Origin: Colwellia sp. RSH04
GTDB lineage: Bacteria; Pseudomonadota; Gammaproteobacteria; Enterobacterales; Alteromonadaceae
Reading direction: 5' to 3'
DNA length: 64,000 nucleotides
Assembly (NCBI RefSeq): GCF_003545765.1
Contig: NZ_QXIO01000008.1
Location: 1 to 64,000, forward strand
Shown: positions 45,731 to 54,867 of the stretch, piece after piece
Layout of the letters: every line of letters begins with the position of its first letter
Position numbering within the stretch: the stretch's first letter is position 1
Position numbers and translations under genes: made by a program
The notes under the pieces: generated by a model
What the model saw: the letters and a program-made list of their open reading frames with translations, nothing else
The model's database searches: none
Told to the model about the DNA's origin: nothing

Positions 45731-46498
45731 GTGCAAGAGATAATAAAACCAACAGAATTAGTACAATCGTTAGTTAAAGGCCTTGAAGTTATTCAAGCAT
45801 TTAATCAGCAAAGGCCTGCAATGACTTTATCTGAAGTGGCAACTGTTACCGGATATACCCGCGCTGCCACTCGACGTTTTTTACTGACTTTAGTGAGTGA
45901 GGGTTTTGCAAAACAAGAAGGTAAGTTGTTTTCGCTAACAGCAAAGGTACTTGATTTAGGTTTTTCTTATCTTTCAACGCTAGATGTTTGGCACAATGCT
46001 AAACCGATTATGGAACAACTCGTTGAATTGTTAAATGAATCATGTTCAGCAGCGGTACTTGACGGTAACGATGTCGTGTATGTTGCACGTGTGGCTACGA
46101 CTAAACGAATTATGTCGATAACCTTAAATGTAGGCACTAGATTACCTGCTATATCGACCTCAATGGGTCGAATGTTACTTGCTTCTTTATCTGATACCGC
46201 GCTCGATGAGTATTTAAATCAATGTGATTTAATAAAACACACTCAATATACCTTAATTGACAAAGCTGCGTTGAAAGCTGATATTTTGCAAGTAAGAGAG
46301 CAGGGCTATTCAATGGTAGAGCAAGAGTTTGAGCTAGGGTTAACCTCTATTTCAGTGCCTGTACATAATAATATTGGCGAAGTGATAGCAGCACTTAATG
46401 TGAGTACACATATGTCGCAAACGGCGAGGAAACAAATTCTTGAAGTAATACTACCTGCGCTTAAACAAAGTGTGATGAAAATAGAGCAATTAGGATAA
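45731..46498 (+). CDS. IclR-family regulator (PcaR-like)
   Basis: A 255-residue regulator with an N-terminal winged helix-turn-helix (about 10-70, MTLSEVATVTGYTRAATRRF) and a C-terminal IclR effector domain (SMGRMLLAS; SISVPVHNNIGEVIAALN). Residues such as LVKGLEVIQAF and TSMGRMLL match PcaR/PobR-type activators of aromatic and beta-ketoadipate genes. The start is GTG. It is divergent from the CoA-transferase operon, which it most likely controls in response to a pathway intermediate. Confidence 0.9.
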   Translation: MQEIIKPTELVQSLVKGLEVIQAFNQQRPAMTLSEVATVTGYTRAATRRFLLTLVSEGFAKQEGKLFSLTAKVLDLGFSYLSTLDVWHNAKPIMEQLVELLNESCSAAVLDGNDVVYVARVATTKRIMSITLNVGTRLPAISTSMGRMLLASLSDTALDEYLNQCDLIKHTQYTLIDKAALKADILQVREQGYSMVEQEFELGLTSISVPVHNNIGEVIAALNVSTHMSQTARKQILEVILPALKQSVMKIEQLG

Positions 46499-46650
46499 GT
46501 CGAGTTTTGGTAAGTTTTATCTGTGTTAATAGCTAAATACTTATATTAATGAGATTAATCCTTGGTGAAAATTACAAAGCTATGGTTTAATAGTTCAATT
46601 ACTGTAATAATAAACAGTGTTTTAGAGCGCAAAACCTAAATAGGCATAGT

Positions 46651-47982
46651 ATGGATTTATCTATTATACAACACCCTTTATTCCCAATCACAATCATCAC
46701 TTTATCTGTATTTCTGCTACTAGCATTAATGATTCTTGTTAAATTATCGAAACTACAAGAACAATTAGCTCGTCAACAGATGAGCCAGCCACAATGCTTT
46801 GATGATTTAATTTCAAAGCAAATTCAGCAATTAAAAGAGCATAATGAAACGATTTTCTTACAATCGCACCAAAAACAAGAGTTAACACTGATAAATGTTG
46901 TAGAGCAAAAAGTGGCCGATTTACGCATTAAATTATTGCGCCAATTTTCAGAGCAAAAAGATCAGTTAAATCTAAATCAAACACAATCACTTGATCAGAT
47001 CATTAATCATTTAAACAACACGGCAAAGGATAATAGAGAAGAGCTGGCAAAAAGTTTAGCGCAATCAAGTGAGCTAATGTCGAAACGCATTGATGATCTT
47101 ACGCAGGCAACCGATAAACGCTTACAAGACATTAGTGGTCAAGTTGAAAAACGACTGGCTGAAGGGTTTGAGAAAACCACAAAGACTTTTAGCGATATAC
47201 TGCAAAGACTTGCGTTGATTGATGATGCTCAGAAAAAAATTACAGAGCTATCAACTAACGTAGTAAGCCTTCAGGAAGTACTCGCTGATAAGCGCTCTCG
47301 TGGTGCATTTGGTGAGGTTCAATTAAACTCCCTTTTACGTAATGTGCTTCCTGAGCAAAGCTTTAAATTGCAACATGCATTGTCTAACGGAAAGGTTGCA
47401 GATTGCATGTTATTTTTACCACAACCAACAGGTAATGTGGTCATCGACTCAAAGTTTCCATTAGAGAGTTTTCAAAAAATGATGGATAATGAGCTATCAG
47501 AGCTAGAAAGGAAAGTTGCTTTGAGGCAGTTTAAAACAGATATTAAAAAGCATATAACTGACATTAGTGATAAGTATCTAATTGATAAAGAAACTGCTGA
47601 TGGGGCGATTATGTTTATACCTGCTGAAGCAATTTTTGCTGAGATTCATGGTCATCAAAGCGATTTAGTTGAGTTTGCTAATAAAAGACGAGTATGGCTT
47701 GCTTCTCCTACTACGTTAATGGCTATCCTGACTACCGCACGTTCAGTATTAAAAGATGAAGCTACACGTAAGCAGATACATATAATTCAGGCACATCTGT
47801 CTCATTTATCTAAAGACTTTGATCGTTTTAAAGGACGTTTTGCCAACTTAGCTAAACATATTGACCAAGCGGCGACTGACGTAAAACAAATTCATACCTC
47901 AGCTGATAAAATTTCGACACGTTTTGAAAAGATCGAGCAAGTTGAGTTGATGGATGAAGAGCTAGAGCTGTTAGACAAGTAG
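46651..47982 (+). CDS. rmuC: DNA recombination protein RmuC
   Basis: A 443-residue protein with an N-terminal membrane helix (about 8-30), a long coiled coil (about 30-200) and the RmuC nuclease-like domain (about 210-400; RSRGAFGEVQL, VVIDSKFPLE, ADGAIMFIPAE). RmuC proteins limit inversions between short inverted repeats in E. coli and are now tied to anti-plasmid and nuclease activity; the exact role is not settled. Full length. Convergent with the PstS-like gene. Confidence 0.93.
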   Translation: MDLSIIQHPLFPITIITLSVFLLLALMILVKLSKLQEQLARQQMSQPQCFDDLISKQIQQLKEHNETIFLQSHQKQELTLINVVEQKVADLRIKLLRQFSEQKDQLNLNQTQSLDQIINHLNNTAKDNREELAKSLAQSSELMSKRIDDLTQATDKRLQDISGQVEKRLAEGFEKTTKTFSDILQRLALIDDAQKKITELSTNVVSLQEVLADKRSRGAFGEVQLNSLLRNVLPEQSFKLQHALSNGKVADCMLFLPQPTGNVVIDSKFPLESFQKMMDNELSELERKVALRQFKTDIKKHITDISDKYLIDKETADGAIMFIPAEAIFAEIHGHQSDLVEFANKRRVWLASPTTLMAILTTARSVLKDEATRKQIHIIQAHLSHLSKDFDRFKGRFANLAKHIDQAATDVKQIHTSADKISTRFEKIEQVELMDEELELLDK

Positions 47983-48011
47983 ATATATAGACAAATATAT
48001 AAATAAAGAAT

Positions 48012-48044
48012 AAAAAGAGGGAATATTTTTCAATATTCCCTCTT
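48012..48044 (-). terminator. Terminator after pstS-like gene
   Basis: Perfect 13-bp stem AAGAGGGAATATT (48015-48027) with 48032-48044, and an A tract at 48012-48016 that gives a T tract on the minus strand. It ends the leftward chemoreceptor-porin-PstS unit and may also stop rmuC. Confidence 0.85.
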
Positions 48045-48067
48045 AAATATTTGACTGTTTAGTATCG

Positions 48068-48478
48068 TTAATTGACTACTTTAACTGAACCATCTACTTG
48101 GCTACTGTCTACATAACCAATTGCATTTGGGGTCGAGGCAATAAACGCGATAACCTCTTTATCGTTATTAAACTCTTTTAAAGGCTTTCCTTTCCCTGTA
48201 AATATTAACTTTGACCAATAGGCCTTTACTTGAGATTTTGATTTGCCTAGTACTTCTTTTTGAAAGCTATCTCGTGTGGCGCTGTTTGATTTTAAATTTA
48301 CAGCGACCACTGATTCGCCATTAGAAAAAGTTTTACTCTTGCCAAGAAATATTTTGCTAATATCACTTTTACTTAATTCACTGTTATTGCTTGGGTTAAC
48401 GATTACAGCAACATCAGCAAACACAGAGAAACTTAGTAAACCAGCAAGTAAAGGAGCGGTTTTTAAAAAAAATTTCAT
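48068..48478 (-). CDS. PstS-like periplasmic phosphate-binding protein, short
   Basis: A 136-residue exported protein with a signal peptide (cleavage near SVFADV, about residue 21) and a short periplasmic-binding-like domain related to phosphate-binding PstS proteins (PSNNSELSKSDISKIFLGKS). At this length it has one lobe rather than two, so it may be a single-domain sensor or anion-binding partner rather than a transport component; no ABC permease genes are near. It follows the porin by 10 bases and ends a three-gene unit with a chemoreceptor. Confidence 0.8.
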   Translation of the reverse strand: MKFFLKTAPLLAGLLSFSVFADVAVIVNPSNNSELSKSDISKIFLGKSKTFSNGESVVAVNLKSNSATRDSFQKEVLGKSKSQVKAYWSKLIFTGKGKPLKEFNNDKEVIAFIASTPNAIGYVDSSQVDGSVKVVN

Positions 48479-48488
48479 TTTATACTCC

Positions 48489-49628
48489 TTAAAAAACGGT
48501 AACTAGTGCTGCACGAACTAAACCAGCATCATTGTTACTATTATTTTTGTTGCTAAAATCAGTATATTCTAATTTGAAAGCGGCAGAATCATGAAAATCG
48601 TACCTTAAACCAACTGTAACATACTCTTCTTCGGTTTCTTGACTGTATAAGAAACCTTCTGTTGTACCTTTCAAATAATCAATATCTGGATGCAAACCAT
48701 AAGGAATATCGGAGGTGTAAATGTCACTCACATTATCGTCTACGCCATAGGTGACATGAACCAAAATATTATCAAATTGATAACCTGCCATTACATAATA
48801 AGAGTCTTCTTCAGGCAAAGGAGAATTGTCTATCTCAAGGTTAGTATATTCACCTACAATAATGATCGCGTCATAATTTACTTGAAAACCTAACTCAAGA
48901 AACGATGATGAATCTTCACTAATTCTCGTATTGTTGGCAACATCTTCAAACCCTGCTTGCTGCCAACCCTGCGCTAATGCTTCTAAGTCTGAAAATGGTA
49001 ATGTAGTATCAGCAATAAAATAACTTGCTCTTAACGTTAGCCAATTATAAGTAAAAGTCGAAGAAAGGCCCGTTAAATTACCAACATCAGGTGTGATTTC
49101 ATTACCAAAAGCATTTATTTTGTCGGTGGTTCTTCCGTAAATAGCATGGAAAGATGCATCCACCTCATTGAATGAGGTGGTATAAATAGCACTTAATCCA
49201 TCATAAGTATCAAAGGCCAAATCATAAACACCTGTTGGTGGTGTTATCCAAGGATAGGCGTATGAAACATCTAAAAAGTCAGAATACATATAAAAAGGCG
49301 CACGTTGTCTACCTGCAAGGATACGTAATTCATCAGTAGCATCATAACTGAGAAATGCCCACTTAAACTCAGGCTCCCAATCATCAGCGCCTTTTGACGC
49401 AATTTGAACTGTTACTCCTAGGCCTTCGCCTAGATCACTGCTAGCTTGTAAAGCAAACAGTGAGCCTTCTTTAAAATCAATATTATCGTTATAACCATAT
49501 AAACTATCGCTACTTGAGGTTGTTGTTCCTGCAACAATAGAGGCAAAGCCATTAAACGTTATTTCAGCTTGAGATGGTAACGAAATCAAAGCTGCCATTA
49601 AAGACGTATAGATTAGTTTTTTCTTCAT
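48489..49628 (-). CDS. Outer-membrane porin
   Basis: A 379-residue outer-membrane beta-barrel of the porin family. The signal peptide ends near LPSQAE (about residue 22), followed by alternating strands and a terminal Phe (VTVF), typical of barrels. The start at 49628 is preferred over a TTG at 49649 because it has AGG at good spacing and gives a standard signal peptide. It is in the middle of an operon with an upstream chemoreceptor and a downstream PstS-like protein, so it may admit the ligand they bind. Ligand specificity unknown. Confidence 0.85.
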   Translation of the reverse strand: MKKKLIYTSLMAALISLPSQAEITFNGFASIVAGTTTSSSDSLYGYNDNIDFKEGSLFALQASSDLGEGLGVTVQIASKGADDWEPEFKWAFLSYDATDELRILAGRQRAPFYMYSDFLDVSYAYPWITPPTGVYDLAFDTYDGLSAIYTTSFNEVDASFHAIYGRTTDKINAFGNEITPDVGNLTGLSSTFTYNWLTLRASYFIADTTLPFSDLEALAQGWQQAGFEDVANNTRISEDSSSFLELGFQVNYDAIIIVGEYTNLEIDNSPLPEEDSYYVMAGYQFDNILVHVTYGVDDNVSDIYTSDIPYGLHPDIDYLKGTTEGFLYSQETEEEYVTVGLRYDFHDSAAFKLEYTDFSNKNNSNNDAGLVRAALVTVF

Positions 49629-49662
49629 GTTTAAATACCTAAGTTTCAATGTGATTAATTAG

Positions 49663-51282
49663 TTAAACTTTAAATTGTAGCGCAATTTTCTCTAGTTCAG
49701 AGGCTAGATTTGTCAGTTCATCACTGACTTGTGCTATTTCTGAAGAAGCGTTTGACGCATCTTCAGCGGATTGCTGTATATCATCAACATGTCTTACCAT
49801 TAATGTGGAAACCTCCGCTTGTTGTTGGGTTGAGTTAGCTATTTCATCGTTCATTGTTGATATAGCACCTATAGCACCAGTGATCTCAAGCAAGCTATCA
49901 CCCGCTTGGTTTGCACTTTTTACGCTATTTTCAACACCTGTTATTGAACTCTCCATTGTGTGTACTGCTTTACTCGCTGCACTTTGTAGTTGATCTAACA
50001 TTTGATTAATTTGCTGAGTTGACTCTTGGGTTCTTGAAGCAAGGTTACGAACTTCATCTGCGACCACAGCAAAGCCTCGACCTTGTTCTCCTGCGCGAGC
50101 AGCTTCTATGGCGGCATTTAATGCTAATAAGTTCGTTTGTTCTGCAATACCACGAATAACTTCTAACACTACGTTAACTTTGTTGGTGTCATCATTAAGT
50201 TGATTGATGATTTCTGAAGACTCTTGAATGACTTCAGATAACTGTCTTATTTCCAAGACTGTTTTGTCTACAACACCTTTACCATTAGTTGCTTCATCGT
50301 TTGCATTGCGAGCAGACGAAACAGCATCAGCAGCGTTTGAGGTTATAGCTTGTACACTATGACTCATTTCTTCTACAGAATGTTTAGAGGCATTAATACT
50401 CTCTGTTTGTCGCTCGAAAGAGCTAATTGTTTTATTAGATAGGTTTTGAATGTTATTTGCTGTTTGCGCTAAAGGCACCGCAGTATCGACTACATTTTTA
50501 ATGACACTTTGTAATTTTTCAATAAAGCTATTGAACCAGAAGACTAAATCACCAATTTCGTCTTTACTTGATGTAGACAAGCGAACTGTTAAATCCCCGT
50601 TATCTTGGGCAATATTTTTTAAAGAAGAGATGATACTTTGTAAGCTATTATTAATTGAATTTGCAATAGGGTATGAAGCGCTAAAAAGAATAATGATTGT
50701 GATTATGCCTATGCCAATACCGATAGAAGATGTTGACTCAACACGACTACTAACAGATTCAAAAGCATCATTGAAGGATTTGTTTTTCTCATTTTGAAAC
50801 GTTGTTAATGTACTTTGTAATTTGTTGAGCTTATCAACCATGGAAGTACTTCTGCTTTCCAATGTGTTGAAATCCATAGTGCCATCAACCATTTCTTTAG
50901 AGAGCGAATGCGCTTGTTGGTAATAGTCATCAAAATCGGTTAATAACTGTTTAAGAAAAGGTGTATTACTTTGGTTTATTCCGTATGAAGCTTTTATTTT
51001 ACTTCTAAATTCATCAGCATAAGTGTCTGAATTGTCAAGTAGTTCTGCTTCACCCATAGTGACGGCACTACTTAATGTTTCTTTAATTTTATCTAAATAT
51101 AGCAACCCAAATTCAGATGTTTTTAAGTACTTGTACTCAACCGCATAGGCTTTATCGAGTTGAGTCACTATTTGTGACATCGCAACTAAACTAGTGATCA
51201 AGTAGATAGCAAACCCGATGGTACCTACAATAGGAATGAGTAAAATTTTGAAACGAATAGGTAATGTCTTAAATGAAACCAT
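49663..51282 (-). CDS. Membrane methyl-accepting chemotaxis protein
   Basis: A 539-residue transmembrane chemoreceptor: first helix at about 12-33, periplasmic sensory region rich in helices (about 34-190), second helix about 190-213 (containing [13 protein letters not shown]), HAMP ([16 protein letters not shown]), and a signalling domain with the conserved [20 protein letters not shown] tip region. The ATG at 51282 is chosen because the helix begins right after it; an upstream GTG at 51381 would add a 33-residue hydrophobic leader. It heads a unit with a porin and a PstS-like protein. Confidence 0.92.
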   Translation of the reverse strand: MVSFKTLPIRFKILLIPIVGTIGFAIYLITSLVAMSQIVTQLDKAYAVEYKYLKTSEFGLLYLDKIKETLSSAVTMGEAELLDNSDTYADEFRSKIKASYGINQSNTPFLKQLLTDFDDYYQQAHSLSKEMVDGTMDFNTLESRSTSMVDKLNKLQSTLTTFQNEKNKSFNDAFESVSSRVESTSSIGIGIGIITIIILFSASYPIANSINNSLQSIISSLKNIAQDNGDLTVRLSTSSKDEIGDLVFWFNSFIEKLQSVIKNVVDTAVPLAQTANNIQNLSNKTISSFERQTESINASKHSVEEMSHSVQAITSNAADAVSSARNANDEATNGKGVVDKTVLEIRQLSEVIQESSEIINQLNDDTNKVNVVLEVIRGIAEQTNLLALNAAIEAARAGEQGRGFAVVADEVRNLASRTQESTQQINQMLDQLQSAASKAVHTMESSITGVENSVKSANQAGDSLLEITGAIGAISTMNDEIANSTQQQAEVSTLMVRHVDDIQQSAEDASNASSEIAQVSDELTNLASELEKIALQFKV

Positions 51283-51488
51283 AAGGTGTATAACCCCGTT
51301 ATTCTTTTTAATTGATAAAGTTACTTTGTAGAGTATAGACAAAAAATTAAAAAGTAACTGATAGATAACAAAAAAAGTCACTTTAATTAGATTTTTAATT
51401 TAAAATTAAACGATAGTACAATTAAATTGCTAGAAATGTTCTATGCAGAGGTGTTTTGAATGACAAAAAAGCTGTTTTTTGGTAGGCA

Positions 51489-51519
51489 CCTGAAGAAAAG
51501 GGGGAATACTTTCTTCAGG
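51489..51519. terminator. Hairpin with tandem repeat, NSS transporter side
   Basis: Left arm CCTGAAGAAAAG (51489-51500) pairs with CTTTCTTCAGG (51509-51519), with one extra A. It lies downstream of the NSS transporter stop (51591, leftward gene) and contains part of a heptanucleotide repeat. Confidence 0.6.
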
Positions 51520-51541
51520 CTTCAGGCTTCAGGCTTCAGGC
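51514..51541. repeat. Four tandem copies of TTCAGGC
   Basis: Four exact 7-base copies (51514-51520, 51521-51527, 51528-51534, 51535-51541) in the non-coding gap between the chemoreceptor and NSS transporter. Copy number could vary by slippage, and copy 1 forms part of a hairpin. Confidence 0.9.
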
Positions 51542-51590
51542 TAATTTTATCCTTGTCGCTTATTTAAAGAGCGATGTTTAAAAACTGCTT

Positions 51591-52925
51591 TTAAAAAGCA
51601 ATGTTTACGAAAACAATAAGCAATAGTACAGGGCATATAAAGCGAAGATAAAAGCCAAGTAATTTTAAGTGATTACTTTGTTGTAACTTTGCCATGTCAG
51701 TTAATTTATTGCCTCTTTTCCATAACCAACCGACAACAATAAAGTAAAACAATGACATTAATGGTTGTAATATCGTTGTAAGTAACTGAATAACCAAACC
51801 AAAGAGGACTTCAAAGAAGGCAATTAATATCAAACTTGCAATGAATACCGCACCTGACATTAACCAAGTCGCCCTTTTTCTTGAGATGTGTTTCGTTTCT
51901 ACAAAATAAGAGACAGGTACTTCGGTTGATGAAATAGTTGAAGTTAATGCAGCAATAGACAGTAAAGCAAAGAAAGCGAATGACACTAAAACTCCTATAG
52001 TGCCCATTGAAGAAAATAGCTCTGGAAGAATTTGAAAAATGAGTTGTCCTTCGCCGATAAGTTTACCGTCAGCAAAAACCTGTTGTCCCGCATGTTGAGC
52101 AACGAAAAGAGCAGGGATGATCAATAAACCTGCGATAAAGGCAATTAATGTATCTAATGCTGCAATGGAGACAACAAGCTTTCCAATCTGCTGATCTTTT
52201 TTCATGTAAGAGCCATAAACCATCATTGAACCTACACCAATAGCTAGTGAGAAGAAGGCTTGCCCCATGGCCGAAATAATTAATTTTGGGTTTGTCACTT
52301 GACTAAAATCAGGTACTAAATATGATCTAACGCCAGCCAAAGCACCTTCTTGTTGTAAAATGAACACAATTAAAGCAATGAGCATAAGCAGTAACAAAGG
52401 CATTAAACGAGTAGACCAACGCTCAATTCCGCCGTGTACACCTTGATGAATTATTCCTGCGGTAAGTAAAATAAAAATAGGGGTGAAAATGAGGTTACGT
52501 AACGTGCTTGATGAGGCTAGCCATTGTGATAATTCATGAGCATTTACTAACTGAGCAAGGGCTGAAAGTGAATGTGCCAACATCCAACCAGCGACAATGG
52601 TATAAAAACTAAGCATCATTAAGGCACCAGCAAGCCCTATTAAACCAGCATTTTTTCCCGTTTTAGCAAACCTTTCGCCACAAGCTTGTTTTAATGATTC
52701 AACTGGGTTTCGCTGGATTTGATTGCCTATATATATTTCAGCATAAAGTGCCGGTAAAGCAAGCAGTACGGTAACGATAAGGTAAACTAATAAGAAAGCA
52801 CCTCCGCCATTGTTAGCAGCTTGTGTTGGGAACCCCCATATATTGCCTAAACCAATGGCTGCGCCTGCAGCAGCGAGTACGAATCCGAGGCGAGATTTAA
52901 AAGAATCACGAGAAGAAGCAGTCAT
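51591..52925 (-). CDS. Sodium-dependent transporter, NSS family
   Basis: A 444-residue neurotransmitter:sodium symporter family protein. The first helix signature GLGNIWGFP with RLGFVLAAAGAAIG before it is present (about residues 12-35), and about 11 helices follow. Bacterial members import amino acids such as tryptophan, leucine or tyrosine with sodium. Substrate cannot be assigned from sequence. It is monocistronic and divergent from the glyoxalase-II-fold gene. Confidence 0.9.
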   Translation of the reverse strand: MTASSRDSFKSRLGFVLAAAGAAIGLGNIWGFPTQAANNGGGAFLLVYLIVTVLLALPALYAEIYIGNQIQRNPVESLKQACGERFAKTGKNAGLIGLAGALMMLSFYTIVAGWMLAHSLSALAQLVNAHELSQWLASSSTLRNLIFTPIFILLTAGIIHQGVHGGIERWSTRLMPLLLLMLIALIVFILQQEGALAGVRSYLVPDFSQVTNPKLIISAMGQAFFSLAIGVGSMMVYGSYMKKDQQIGKLVVSIAALDTLIAFIAGLLIIPALFVAQHAGQQVFADGKLIGEGQLIFQILPELFSSMGTIGVLVSFAFFALLSIAALTSTISSTEVPVSYFVETKHISRKRATWLMSGAVFIASLILIAFFEVLFGLVIQLLTTILQPLMSLFYFIVVGWLWKRGNKLTDMAKLQQSNHLKLLGFYLRFICPVLLLIVFVNIAF

Positions 52926-53046
52926 AAATAAAGTGTTATGAGAATTAGTTAGGCAAAGCTTAACGATTTAATAGAACAAGTGAAAGGTTAATTAAGCCCA
53001 TCAGGTGGTATTTTAAGCAATTTACACACAATTACTGACAAAATGT

Positions 53047-53078
53047 CATTTATCTTGATAAATGTCTTTTGATATAAT
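53047..53078. promoter_or_regulatory. Operator-like inverted repeat and -10 box upstream of YcbL-like gene
   Basis: Perfect inverted repeat CATTTATC (53047-53054), TT, GATAAATG (53057-53064), ending 8 bases before a TATAAT at 53073-53078, about 15 bases from the ATG at 53093. The regulator is not identified. Confidence 0.45.
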
Positions 53079-53092
53079 CTTAAAATTATTCC

Positions 53093-53794
53093 ATGAAAAG
53101 TAGTTATCCTATGTCATTAGAGCAAACAGCTAACCCATTACAGTTTGAGATTATCCCTGTAACACCTTTTGAGCAAAACTGTACGTTGTTTTGGTGCACA
53201 GAAACTAAAAAAGCAGCCGTCGTTGATCCTGGAGGTGACATTGAAAAAATTAAAAAGGCACTTTCAAAGCACAGCTTAACGCTAGAAAAAGTTTTAATTA
53301 CTCATGCACATATTGATCATGCCGGCGCAACACATGATTTATCGAATTTTTATGATGTCGAAATTGAAGGCCCACATAAAGAAGATCAATTTTGGATTGA
53401 TATGCTAGAAGATCAAAAACAACGATTTGGTGGTGCCTTTTCCTATGCTAAAAAGTTTAAACCGACACGCTTTTTACAACAAGGTGATACGGTAAGTTTT
53501 GGCCATATCACTATGGAAGTTTACTTTTGCCCAGGACATACGCCTGGTCATATCGTTTTTTTCCATCGGCCTTCTCAATTGGCACAAGTAGGCGATGTAT
53601 TGTTTTCTGGTTCAATTGGTCGAACTGATTTCCCTCGAGGAGACCATTCCACTTTAATCAATTCTATTCGTAATAATTTATTCCCTCTTGGAGATAGTGT
53701 TCGTTTTATTCCAGGACACGGACCAATGAGTACATTTGGTCAAGAACGCAAATCAAACCCATTTGTTAGCGATGCAGCATTAGGTCAACGTTAA
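53093..53794 (+). CDS. Metallo-beta-lactamase-fold hydrolase (glyoxalase II/YcbL-like)
   Basis: A 233-residue cytoplasmic zinc hydrolase. Metal ligands THAHIDHAG (about residues 76-84), the CPGHTPGH segment (about 144-151), and GDVLFSGSIGRTDFPRGDH are typical of the YcbL type, which acts on thioesters such as S-lactoylglutathione. The start is uncertain: a later ATG at 53111 would fit the family N-terminus and the promoter spacing. The channel gene begins in the overlap TAATG at 53792-53796, so the two are translationally coupled. Confidence 0.9.
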   Translation: MKSSYPMSLEQTANPLQFEIIPVTPFEQNCTLFWCTETKKAAVVDPGGDIEKIKKALSKHSLTLEKVLITHAHIDHAGATHDLSNFYDVEIEGPHKEDQFWIDMLEDQKQRFGGAFSYAKKFKPTRFLQQGDTVSFGHITMEVYFCPGHTPGHIVFFHRPSQLAQVGDVLFSGSIGRTDFPRGDHSTLINSIRNNLFPLGDSVRFIPGHGPMSTFGQERKSNPFVSDAALGQR

Positions 53795-54621
53795 TGAATA
53801 GTTTGGTATTTAAAGCACAACGACGGCTTAAGAAAATTGATAACAGCAAAGTTTTTCAAGGGATTATTATTGCGGTTATTATTCTATCGGCTTTACTTAT
53901 TGGTGCTAAAACTCACAACCTCTCTGATAATGCTATTGTTATTTTAGGTATTTTAGATTTAGGGGTAACAGTATTTTTCGTGATAGAAATCGTGATTCGC
54001 TATCTAGCTTATCCAAAGAAAAAGCAGTTCTTTAAAAATGGGTGGAATATATTCGATACCGTTATTGTTATAGGTAGCCTAATTCCAGCTGGTGGTGCAG
54101 GTGTTCTGTTAGCAAGATTATTACGTGTCTTTAGAGTACTGCGTTTAGTGTCGATGGTACCTGAATTAAGATTACTCATTAATGCGTTATTAAAAGCGAT
54201 CCCAAGAATGGGGTATATCGCTTTATTAATGTTTGTGATTTTTTACATCTATGCAGCCATCGGCAGTATGTTATTTCATACCATTAATGAAGTGCTATGG
54301 GGTGATGTTTCTATTTCGATGTTAACGCTTTTCAGAGTGGCAACGTTTGAAGATTGGACTGATGTAATGTATGAGACTATGGCTGTTTTTCCTATTAGTT
54401 GGATTTATTACTTATCTTTTATCTTTTTAACTGCTTTTGTCTTTTTGAATATGATGGTCGGTACCGTCTTAGAAGTAATGGGGCAAGAGCATGAAAAATT
54501 TCGTGCTGAACAACATGGTGAAACGGGCGAAGGAGGAGAACCCGCTAGTAGAGCACAAATTGATAAACTTGAAGCTGAACTTGCACAAATTAAAGCGCTT
54601 CTGTTAGAAAAAAGTAAATAA
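53794..54621 (+). CDS. Voltage-gated ion channel (bacterial Nav/Cav-like)
   Basis: A 275-residue, six-helix channel subunit: S1-S4 in the first half with the voltage sensor carrying repeated arginines (LLARLLRVFRVLRLV, about 106-120), then pore helices and a C-terminal coiled coil (about 245-275) that would tetramerise. The selectivity filter is T184-F-E186-D187-W188-T189-D190. NaChBac has TLESWAS, while engineered calcium-selective CavAb has TLDDWSD; this filter is acidic in the same positions. It overlaps the MBL-fold gene by one base. Confidence 0.9.
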   Translation: MNSLVFKAQRRLKKIDNSKVFQGIIIAVIILSALLIGAKTHNLSDNAIVILGILDLGVTVFFVIEIVIRYLAYPKKKQFFKNGWNIFDTVIVIGSLIPAGGAGVLLARLLRVFRVLRLVSMVPELRLLINALLKAIPRMGYIALLMFVIFYIYAAIGSMLFHTINEVLWGDVSISMLTLFRVATFEDWTDVMYETMAVFPISWIYYLSFIFLTAFVFLNMMVGTVLEVMGQEHEKFRAEQHGETGEGGEPASRAQIDKLEAELAQIKALLLEKSK

Positions 54622-54626
54622 CGGCT

Positions 54627-54800
54627 CTAGGGCGTGTTTATCTTTGTTGAATAATTCAGCGATGAGAAAACCCCCCTTTAATCCCCCTTTAAATCAAGAA
54701 AAAGTTGCCTAGTTTACTCGCTAAATCAGCAGTTTTTAACGCAAAGCAAAAGGGGGGAGGGAACCTCAGTTCTATGGCCATGGTTATCTTTAACGCTAGC
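54627..54800. repeat. Candidate intergenic repeat with CCCCCTTTAA motifs
   Basis: The gap between the channel and pip holds C6TTTA and C5TTTA in near-tandem (54671-54690) and an AAAAGGGGGGAGGG block at 54748-54761 that could pair with it across about 70 bases. A TTATCTTT motif occurs near both ends (about 54636 and 54782). It resembles a small non-coding repeat element, but only a genome-wide search could prove it. Confidence 0.35.
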
Positions 54801-54867
54801 GGGACTGGTATTTATTTGGAACAACCAAACTGTGTTCATACTAATCACGCTTTAGTCAATTAATGCC

